A stretch of 32,075 nt of DNA from contig NZ_JACVDA010000019.1 in NCBI RefSeq assembly GCF_016552165.1, positions 1 through 32,075 of the forward strand, in the 5' to 3' direction. The notes beneath the pieces are model-generated. The model was not told the DNA's origin. It did not search any database and saw only the letters and a program-made list of their open reading frames with translations. The translations under genes were made by a program, and so were the position numbers. The stretch is from Parvimonas parva (GTDB taxonomy: Bacteria; Bacillota; Clostridia; Tissierellales; Peptoniphilaceae). Below are positions 25,944 to 32,075 of this stretch, piece after piece. Each line of letters begins with the position of its first letter. Positions within the stretch are counted from its first letter, which is position 1.

Positions 25944-27683
25944 ATGAAAAAATTATTTAGAAGTTTATCATTTTTACTTGTTTTTGTACTATTTTTAACT
26001 TCTTGTAAGTCAGCTGTTAATGGAACTTATGAGGGAAAAGCAAGAGGACATAATGGAGATGTTGTGCTTAATGTAAGTTTTGAAAATAGTAAAATAAAAA
26101 ATGTATCATTAAAGGAAAGTGTAGAAACTGAAGATGTTGGAAAACTTGCCATTGAAAAATTAATTCAAAAGGTTAATTCGGGAGATTTTAATTTAGACGA
26201 AATTACCGGAGCAACTTATTCATCAAAGGCATTTGTAAATGCGCTTGCAGATGCAATTAAAAAGTCAGGATTAGATTATAAAAAAATCTTAAAAAATAAT
26301 CCTGTAATGAATGAAAAATTTGAAGTAAAAGAAATGAATACAGATGTTGTTGTAGTCGGCTCAGGTGGTGCAGGATTAATTTCAGCAATAAAATCTAAAC
26401 AAGCAGGAGCAAATGTTGTAATCATAGAAAAATTACCTTTAATTGGAGGAAATACTCTGATTTCCGGTGCGGAATATTCAGCTCCAAATAATTGGCTACA
26501 AGAAAAAGAAAATATAAAAGACAGTGTTGATTTATTTAAAAAAGACGTAGAAAAAGCCGGAGGGGATAAGGAACTTATAGATGTCTTGGCTAATAATGCT
26601 CTTGACGGTGCAAAATGGCTCAGAGATGATGTTAAGGTTGAATGGACAGATGAACTTATGTTCTTTGGAGGTCATTCAGTTAAAAGGTCTTTAATTCCAA
26701 AAGGACAGTCTGGAAAAGAATTAATAAATAAATTACATGCAAAAGCTGAAGAATTAGGAATAGAAATTTTAACAGAAACAAATGCTTTTGAACTTTTGAC
26801 AAAGGACAATGTAGTTACAGGCGTTAAGGCAAAAATAAAAACTGGGGAATTAATAATAAATGCAAAGTCTGTAGTTTTAACAACAGGAGGCTTTGGTGCA
26901 AATAAAAAAATGCTTTATGATAATGATAAAGAGGTTGATGATAAAATTCTTTCAACAAATTCTCCGGGCTCAACGGGTGATGGTATAAAAATGGCACAAG
27001 CCATTGGAGCTGATGTTGTTGATATGAATCAAATTCAATTATATCCGGTATGTGATGTTGAAACTGGAAAACTTTTATATACTGGAGATACAAGACTTGT
27101 AGGTGGTGCTATAATTGTAAACAAAGAGGGCAAGAGATTTGTTGAAGAATTGGGAACAAGAAGAGAAATTTCAATGGGAATTAAAGCTCAAACAGATAGC
27201 GTTGCTTATCAAATTTGGGATGAAGATTCTATGCAAAAATCAAAAATCTTACCTACTCATGAAATTGAATATAAAAATTTAATTGAAGGTAAAAAACTTT
27301 GTAAAGTAAATTCAATAGAAGAAATGGCAGAATTTTTTGGAATAGATAAAGAGAATTTAAAAGAAACAATTAAGCAATTCAACGAAGATTCCGAAAAAGG
27401 AAAAGATACTTTATTTAATCTTAGAAGATTAGGTTTTAAAGTGAAAAAAGCACCATTTTATTGTCTAAAAGCAGTTCCTGCAGTTCATCATACAATGGGT
27501 GGACTTAAGATAAATAAAAATGCAGAGGTTATAAATAAAAATGGTGAAGTTATAAAAGGATTATACTCAGCAGGGGAAACGACTGGAGGTATTCATGGTA
27601 AGAATAGATTAGGTTCAGTTTCCATTGCGGATATAACAGTTTTTGGAATAATCGCAGGAACAAATGCAGGAAATAATAAATAG
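25944..27683 (+). CDS. lipoprotein FMN/FAD flavin reductase, urocanate-reductase-like (fumarate reductase flavoprotein family)
   Basis: A 579-residue exported reductase. A signal peptide ends in lipobox LTSC (Cys21), so it is anchored outside the membrane. An FMN-binding domain follows, with TGATYSS (88-94) in which Thr91 is the likely ApbE-flavinylated residue. Then come the FAD domain VVVVGSGGAGL (135-145) and IGGNTLISG (167-175). Catalytic-site parts are GSTGDG (342-347), TRR (405-407), HHTMGG (515-520) and HGKNRLG (551-557). Where fumarate reductases have His in QxHPT, this has Tyr367 (QLYPV). An Asp (382) follows 15 residues later, as I recall for urocanate reductase UrdA. The substrate could be urocanate or another enoate. 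It is third in the coaX-dusB unit, with GGAGG before ATG 25944. ApbE and electron donors are not in the window. Confidence 0.85.
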   Translation: MKKLFRSLSFLLVFVLFLTSCKSAVNGTYEGKARGHNGDVVLNVSFENSKIKNVSLKESVETEDVGKLAIEKLIQKVNSGDFNLDEITGATYSSKAFVNALADAIKKSGLDYKKILKNNPVMNEKFEVKEMNTDVVVVGSGGAGLISAIKSKQAGANVVIIEKLPLIGGNTLISGAEYSAPNNWLQEKENIKDSVDLFKKDVEKAGGDKELIDVLANNALDGAKWLRDDVKVEWTDELMFFGGHSVKRSLIPKGQSGKELINKLHAKAEELGIEILTETNAFELLTKDNVVTGVKAKIKTGELIINAKSVVLTTGGFGANKKMLYDNDKEVDDKILSTNSPGSTGDGIKMAQAIGADVVDMNQIQLYPVCDVETGKLLYTGDTRLVGGAIIVNKEGKRFVEELGTRREISMGIKAQTDSVAYQIWDEDSMQKSKILPTHEIEYKNLIEGKKLCKVNSIEEMAEFFGIDKENLKETIKQFNEDSEKGKDTLFNLRRLGFKVKKAPFYCLKAVPAVHHTMGGLKINKNAEVINKNGEVIKGLYSAGETTGGIHGKNRLGSVSIADITVFGIIAGTNAGNNK

Positions 27684-27698
27684 TAAATAATAAAGCAC

Positions 27699-27722
27699 AA
27701 AAAGGAGCTGACGCTCCTTTTT
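27699..27722 (+). terminator. bidirectional terminator between the flavin reductase and helicase genes
   Basis: A 10-bp stem AAAAAGGAGC/GCTCCTTTTT (27699-27708 with 27713-27722) with a 4-base loop. The right arm overlaps the stop codon (27721-27723) of the reverse-strand helicase gene. Confidence 0.93.
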
Positions 27723-29568
27723 AATTGTTCTTTTTTAGTTCGTTGTAAAAAATTGACGGTTCTACAGGTAGATTATTCCTTTCCTTGATTGTGAATAAAT
27801 ATAGTTTTTTCTTTGCTCTTGTCATTGCAACGTAGAATAGTCGCCTTTCTTCTTCTAATAACTTTTCATCAAATGAATTCAATACGCTTTTTTGTGGAAA
27901 TTCTCCGTCTATAAGGTCAATGATAAATACATTGTCGTACTCTAAGCCCTTTGATGAATGTATTGTTGAAATGGATATATTTGAATTTGAATTTGATGCA
28001 TTTTTAAGTAATTCTTTTAAATTATTCAACTTTTCTATGAATTCGTCAAAGGTTTTTAAATCTTTTGATAAATATTTTATTAAATCGAAAATTAAATTAT
28101 AATTTAGATTTGAAAAATCATTGAAATTATCTAAATAATCGCCATATCCAATTTCATATAAAATACAATCAATTTTATCTTCCATTTTCATGCGTTTTAT
28201 TCTTTTGAAATTATTTCTTAAATCGCTGAATTTTCTCAAATAAAAATCATTTAATTCTTCCAAGTCAAGTAAACTTTCCAAAACGCATTGGTTATAAGGT
28301 TTATATTCTAATTTTGAAATAAAATCTTTTTTTATATAAGCGTTCAATTTAAAATAAATTCGCTTAAAAACTTCTAAATCAGTTGTGTCTTCAGAAAATA
28401 GTAAAATATTTTTTACATCATTTAAAATTCTATTTGAATAAAAATCGAATCTATTTTCCTTTATGAAAAAGTCAATATTTTCCTTTCTAAACATATCTGC
28501 AATGTATAAAGATGAGATATTATTTCTATATAAAATTCCAATAGTTTCATTCAGGTTGATTTCAGAAATTTTGTTTAATAACTCTCTTGCTTGTATTTTT
28601 GCGTTTTTTACCTTAAAAAGCATTATCTGTGAACTTTCTTCAGTTGTATGTTTTGAAAATTTTTCGTATCTAATTTTATTTCCTTGAATAATTTTATTGC
28701 TAATTTTTATTATGTTTTTTGTAGAGCGAAAATTTTTATCCATAAAAAATATTTTTGAAGTTGGATAAATGTTTTTAAAATTCAAAAGATTTTCAGGGCT
28801 TGCACCTCTGAAACTGTAAATTGATTGGTCGTCATCTGCAACTACAAATATATTATTTTCAGGAAATACAATTTTTTTTATAATTTCAAATTGGAGAGTA
28901 GAGGTATCTTGTCCTTCGTCAACTTGAAAAAATTTATATCTATTTTTAAGTGCCTTTAAAAGTTTTTTATCCGTTGAAATATATTCATTTGCAAGTATGA
29001 GTAAATCGTTGAAATCCATAAAATTATTTTGAATTTTTATTTCATCATACAAATTATAAAGCTTTAACATTAAACTTCGATTTGAAATAAAATGATTTTT
29101 CTTGATATATCCTTCAAAGTCAAACATTTTATTTTTTACAAAATCATAAATTGAGAAAAAGTCATTTATTTCTTCATCAGTTAATTTTTTATAATTAGTT
29201 TGAAAATATGCTCTTTTTAAAATTAAATTTCTATTAAACTCGTTATTTCCTTCAATTAAAGTCTTTTTAATATTTCTAACTTTCATATAATTTCTAACAA
29301 TCTCATAACAAAAAGCGTGAATTGTTTTAAAAGTTATTTTTCCTTTAAAATCAGGATTTTTGGTCAAAAATCTTCTTTCCATATCAATACCTTGAGCTTT
29401 ACTAAAAGTTATAGAAAGTATTTCACTTGGTTTTACATTATAATTTTCAACTAAATTTAAAATTCTATTTAATAATACAGTCGTCTTGCCTGAGCCGGGA
29501 ACTGCTAAAATTAAAGCAGGTCCTTCAAAATGGTTAATAGCATCGACTTGTTGGTTTGTAAAATTCAT
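27721..29568 (-). CDS. UvrD/PcrA-like superfamily 1A DNA helicase
   Basis: This ATP-driven 3'-5' DNA helicase has 615 residues. Motif I is AVPGSGKTT (22-30), motif II VDEGQDTS, and motif III region ADDDQSIYSFRGASPE. Motif IV region DKNFRSTKNI is followed by STIHSSKGLEYDNVF (motif V) and VAMTRAKKKLYL (motif VI). It is about 100 residues shorter than typical PcrA/UvrD and lacks their C-terminal tail, so it may be a second, smaller paralogue rather than PcrA itself. No nuclease domain is seen. ATG 29568 follows AAGGTG. It is divergent from trmN6 and a single-gene unit. Confidence 0.9.
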   Translation of the reverse strand: MNFTNQQVDAINHFEGPALILAVPGSGKTTVLLNRILNLVENYNVKPSEILSITFSKAQGIDMERRFLTKNPDFKGKITFKTIHAFCYEIVRNYMKVRNIKKTLIEGNNEFNRNLILKRAYFQTNYKKLTDEEINDFFSIYDFVKNKMFDFEGYIKKNHFISNRSLMLKLYNLYDEIKIQNNFMDFNDLLILANEYISTDKKLLKALKNRYKFFQVDEGQDTSTLQFEIIKKIVFPENNIFVVADDDQSIYSFRGASPENLLNFKNIYPTSKIFFMDKNFRSTKNIIKISNKIIQGNKIRYEKFSKHTTEESSQIMLFKVKNAKIQARELLNKISEINLNETIGILYRNNISSLYIADMFRKENIDFFIKENRFDFYSNRILNDVKNILLFSEDTTDLEVFKRIYFKLNAYIKKDFISKLEYKPYNQCVLESLLDLEELNDFYLRKFSDLRNNFKRIKRMKMEDKIDCILYEIGYGDYLDNFNDFSNLNYNLIFDLIKYLSKDLKTFDEFIEKLNNLKELLKNASNSNSNISISTIHSSKGLEYDNVFIIDLIDGEFPQKSVLNSFDEKLLEEERRLFYVAMTRAKKKLYLFTIKERNNLPVEPSIFYNELKKNN

Positions 29569-29584
29569 ATAATCACCTTAATAT

Positions 29585-29613
29585 ATTCTATCATAAAAAT
29601 AATTCCTTTTAAA
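29585..29613 (-). promoter_or_regulatory. probable promoter of the helicase gene
   Basis: On the reverse strand TTTAAA (29613-29608), a 17-base spacer and extended -10 TGATAGAAT (29593-29585). Confidence 0.55.
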
Positions 29614-29622
29614 GCATATTTA

Positions 29623-29631
29623 TGGTAAAAT
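29623..29631 (+). promoter_or_regulatory. extended -10 promoter of trmN6-rsmI-udp
   Basis: TGGTAAAAT is the same extended -10 as at 3838-3846. No good -35 is visible. It lies 8 bases ahead of the GGAGG site (29639-29643), so the untranslated leader is very short. Confidence 0.55.
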
Positions 29632-29650
29632 ATAAGTCGGAGGTTGAGAT

Positions 29651-30370
29651 ATGGAGAAACATTTTATTCCTAACACTAATGGAGTCATATTTGCAAATAA
29701 AAATAAATTTTCTTTTAGCATTGATTCAATTTTGTTGTCGCATTTTGCAAATGTAAAAAAAGATAAAATTTTAATAGACATTGGCGCAGGTACCGGAATA
29801 ATAGGTCTTAGAATTAATTTTCTAAATAGTTTAAAAGCTGTATATTTGATTGAAATTCAAGACGAAAATGCAAAACTTATTGATTGTAGTATTTCTGAAA
29901 ATAATTTAAAAAATGTTAATCTTTTACATAAAGATTTAAAATTATGCTATGAAGATTTTGAAAATTCCTCTGTTGACTATATCGTTTCAAATCCTCCCTA
30001 TAAGAAAATAAATACGGGAATATTAAATGAAGATGAAAATTTTTTGATTTCAAGATATGAATATTGTTTGAAATTAGAGAATATTTTAGATTTTTCTTAT
30101 AAAAAGTTAAAATCTAACGGGAAAGTTTTTTTGATTTACAGTATGGAGCGTTTGGTTGATGTTTTGAGTGAGTCAAGGAAATTTAAGTTAGAACCTAAGA
30201 GAATTCAATTCATTTCTACAAATGTAGATAAAAAGCCACATTTATTTATAATTGAATTGGTAAAAAATGGAAATAGCAATTTATTTGTTGAGGATAATCT
30301 TTATATTTATGAAAAAAATGGAGATTATACTGATAAAATTAAGGAGATATATTATGGAAAGAATTTCTAA
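29651..30370 (+). CDS. trmN6: tRNA1(Val) (adenine37-N6)-methyltransferase family protein (TrmN6/YfiC)
   Basis: A 239-residue class I SAM-dependent methyltransferase. The SAM loop is LIDIGAGTGIIGL (41-53), the acidic end of the next strand is IEIQ, and the adenine-N6 catalytic motif is SNPPY (113-117). This NPPY arrangement with a short N-terminal segment fits YfiC/TrmN6, which modifies A37 of tRNA1(Val). The neighbour rsmI is an rRNA methyltransferase, and YabB(YfiC)-YabC(RsmI)-like pairing is usual in Firmicutes. Its 3' end overlaps the rsmI start by 17 bases. ATG 29651 follows GGAGG. Confidence 0.88.
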   Translation: MEKHFIPNTNGVIFANKNKFSFSIDSILLSHFANVKKDKILIDIGAGTGIIGLRINFLNSLKAVYLIEIQDENAKLIDCSISENNLKNVNLLHKDLKLCYEDFENSSVDYIVSNPPYKKINTGILNEDENFLISRYEYCLKLENILDFSYKKLKSNGKVFLIYSMERLVDVLSESRKFKLEPKRIQFISTNVDKKPHLFIIELVKNGNSNLFVEDNLYIYEKNGDYTDKIKEIYYGKNF

Positions 30371-31193
30371 TATTTATTTTGTTCCGACGCCAATAGGAAA
30401 TATGAAAGATATTACCCTTAGAGCCTTGGAAGTTTTGAAAAAAAGTGATATAATTTATTGTGAAGACACTAGAAATAGTTCAAATCTATTAAAATTTCAT
30501 AATATAGATACTAAACTAATATCATATCATAAATTCAATGAGAGTGAACGCGTTGCAGAGATAATAAACAATATAAAAAATGGCAAAATAGTTTCGATTA
30601 TTTCAGATGCAGGAATGCCGATAATAAATGACCCCGGTTTTGTGATTTTACAAGAGGTTATAAAAGAGGGGATTGCTTATGAAATTTTGCCTGGAGCTTG
30701 TGCGTTGGTAAATGGAATTTGTGGAAGTGGTTTTGATACAACAAATTTTGTTTATTTGGGTTTTGTTCCAAAGACAAATTCAGAAAGAGAAAAATTCTTT
30801 TTAAACTTTAAAAAGATGAATGTTACAGGTATTTGTTATGAAACACCTCACAGACTTTTAAAAACTTTAGAATTTTTATATAAATTATTTGGAAATATAA
30901 ATGTTTGTGTGTGTAGAGAGCTTACAAAACTTTTTGAAGAATATAAAAGAGGAAGTTTAGAAGAAGTTATTTCTTATTACAAAGAAAAAGGTGTAAAGGG
31001 AGAAATAGTCCTTGTAATTGAAAAAATTTCTGAAGACGAAAAAGAGATTGATTTTGAAAAAGAAATATTAAATTTAAAAGAAGAAGGTTATAGCAATAAA
31101 GATATTGTAAAAATGTTAAAAAATAATTTTAATATATCAAAAAATGAGGCCTATGAATTAGTGTTAAATTTTGAAAATAAGGGGGAAATATAA
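30354..31193 (+). CDS. rsmI: 16S rRNA (cytidine1402-2'-O)-methyltransferase (RsmI)
   Basis: RsmI methylates the ribose of C1402 in the ribosomal decoding centre. The 279-residue protein has the SPOUT-unrelated tetrapyrrole-methylase fold marks VPTPIGNMKDITLRALE (10-26), IIYCEDTRNS (33-42) and SDAGMPIINDPG (84-95). The C-terminal 40 residues resemble the small helical domain often found on RsmI. The frame is open upstream to 30267, but ATG 30354 follows AAGGAGA at normal spacing and begins with the conserved N-terminus. It overlaps trmN6, and udp begins on the base after its stop. Confidence 0.94.
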   Translation: MERISNIYFVPTPIGNMKDITLRALEVLKKSDIIYCEDTRNSSNLLKFHNIDTKLISYHKFNESERVAEIINNIKNGKIVSIISDAGMPIINDPGFVILQEVIKEGIAYEILPGACALVNGICGSGFDTTNFVYLGFVPKTNSEREKFFLNFKKMNVTGICYETPHRLLKTLEFLYKLFGNINVCVCRELTKLFEEYKRGSLEEVISYYKEKGVKGEIVLVIEKISEDEKEIDFEKEILNLKEEGYSNKDIVKMLKNNFNISKNEAYELVLNFENKGEI

Positions 31194-31979
31194 ATGTCAC
31201 AACAATTATTAAAAGAAAAACAATACCATATTGATATGAAAAGTGGAGATGTAGGAAGATATGTAATCTTACCCGGCGACCCAAAAAGATGTAAATTAAT
31301 CGCAAAATATTTTGATGATGCAGTTTTAGTTGCAGACAACAGAGAGTATGTAACATATACAGGATATTTAGAAGGTGAAAAAGTTTCTGTAACAAGTACA
31401 GGGATAGGTGGAGCGAGTACATCAATTGCAGTTGAAGAATTACACAAAATTGGAGCAGATACATTTATCAGAGTTGGAACTTGTGGCGGAATAGATTTAG
31501 AAGTGGAAGCTGGAGATTTAGTTGTGGCAACTGGAGCGATTAGAATGGAAGGAACTTCAAAAGAATATGCGCCAATAGAATTTCCTGCAGTTGCAGACTA
31601 TGAAATTGTAAATGAACTTTCAAACGCTTGTGCAAAAACAGGATACAATTACCATGTTGGAGTTGTTCAATGTAAAGATGCTTTTTATGGACAACATCAA
31701 CCAGAAAATAAACCGGTTAGCTATGAGCTTTTGAATAAGTGGGAAGCGTGGAAAAGACTTCATACAAAAGCAAGTGAAATGGAATCATCAACACTTTTTG
31801 TTGTTTCAAGTTATCTAAACACAAGAGCTGGTTCAATATTTTTAGTTGTAAACAATCAAGAAAGAGTTAAACAAAATCTTTCAAATAATGTAATAGAAGA
31901 TACAGATAGAGCCATAAGAACAGCGATAGATGCTCTTAGAAATTTGATTAAAAAAGACAAAGAAAAAGCAAGTAAGTAA
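31194..31979 (+). CDS. udp: uridine phosphorylase / nucleoside phosphorylase family (Udp-like)
   Basis: It cleaves uridine with phosphate to uracil and ribose-1-phosphate in the salvage pathway. The 261-residue NP-I family protein has VILPGDPKR (24-32), the substrate-side STGIGG (68-73) and the phosphate-binding RVGTCGGI (93-100). [10 protein letters not shown] and the ribose-binding segment EMESSTLFV follow. Length fits uridine phosphorylase rather than the shorter DeoD purine enzymes. The AGGGGGA site lies in the end of rsmI and the ATG directly follows the rsmI stop. After it lies a weak hairpin without a T run, then a repeat. Confidence 0.88.
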   Translation: MSQQLLKEKQYHIDMKSGDVGRYVILPGDPKRCKLIAKYFDDAVLVADNREYVTYTGYLEGEKVSVTSTGIGGASTSIAVEELHKIGADTFIRVGTCGGIDLEVEAGDLVVATGAIRMEGTSKEYAPIEFPAVADYEIVNELSNACAKTGYNYHVGVVQCKDAFYGQHQPENKPVSYELLNKWEAWKRLHTKASEMESSTLFVVSSYLNTRAGSIFLVVNNQERVKQNLSNNVIEDTDRAIRTAIDALRNLIKKDKEKASK

Positions 31980-32000
31980 AGTTAGAATATAACTTTAAAA

Positions 32001-32041
32001 TTGTTATGATACAATTGATGTGAGACCAAGGGTACAAAAAA
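32001..32041 (+). repeat. inverted repeat copy B of the dispersed repeat
   Basis: These 41 bases match copy A (24062-24104, opposite strand) with one mismatch and a two-base indel. The outer CTTGACACTACC block of copy A is missing here; the sequence diverges after the A run. It lies in the non-coding tail after udp, so the two copies bracket the coaX-to-udp block head to head. The rest of the tail, to 32075, shows no gene. Confidence 0.75.
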
Positions 32042-32075
32042 AAGAGAATATCCTGTATAATTAAAATAACAAAAA

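Noticed and set aside
31978-31996. Hairpin AAAGTTA/TAACTTT after udp
   Set aside because: Seven A+T-rich pairs without a following T tract; termination here cannot be claimed.

Overview
The window is a very A+T-rich chromosomal segment from a low-GC Gram-positive bacterium. Strong GGAGG ribosome-binding sites, several TTG starts, AGA-rich arginine codons, a MEP-pathway pair (ispD-ispF), RodA, FloA, Rex, a type III glutamine synthetase, a hexameric glutamate dehydrogenase and a lipoprotein fumarate-reductase-like flavoenzyme all fit an anaerobic, amino-acid-fermenting coccus. Gene content and composition suggest the Tissierellia/Peptoniphilaceae, for example Parvimonas. That placement is inference; there is no rRNA or other marker here to settle it. 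No tRNA, rRNA, CRISPR array, prophage or intact insertion sequence was seen, and coding density is high.

Layout. (1) 168-3757: ispD-ispF-metK-C-S lyase, one forward operon closed by a terminator. (2) 3871-7659: a divergent RelA/SpoT-like protein, an AcpS-NnrD fusion and alanine racemase, a forward operon closed by a terminator. (3) 7702-8802: rodA on the reverse strand, then a small anti-sigma-type ATPase gene forward. (4) 9441-10888: floA plus a Glu-Gly-repeat protein. (5) 10936-11577 reverse Crp/Fnr-type regulator, divergent from rex at 11844, whose promoter carries a probable Rex operator. (6) 12594-16939: an O-antigen-ligase-like membrane protein, an ABC-F ATPase and glutamate dehydrogenase. 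(7) 16983-19965 reverse: a GT2-GtrA fusion and a large membrane protein, probably a cell-surface glycosylation pair. (8) 20212-23898: type III glutamine synthetase and CTP synthase behind a strong promoter and a terminator-like leader. (9) 24194-27683: coaX, dusB and a lipoprotein flavin reductase. (10) 27721-29568 reverse UvrD-like helicase, divergent from 29651-31979 trmN6-rsmI-udp.

How the genes fit together. Rex, glutamate dehydrogenase and the flavin reductase point to NADH balance during amino-acid fermentation. Glutamine synthetase and CTP synthase (a glutamine user) are co-transcribed. Alr, RodA, the Wzy-like protein and the GT2-GtrA/membrane pair serve the envelope. Many promoters have extended -10 boxes, and several convergent gene pairs share bidirectional terminators that overlap stop codons.

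Points most worth a second look: a reductase whose active site looks more like urocanate reductase than fumarate reductase; the glnA leader hairpin; the AcpS-NnrD fusion lacking the NnrE epimerase; the RelA/SpoT-like protein with a degenerate G-loop and a large unknown C-terminal region; and a 41/43-nt inverted repeat pair about 7.9 kb apart.
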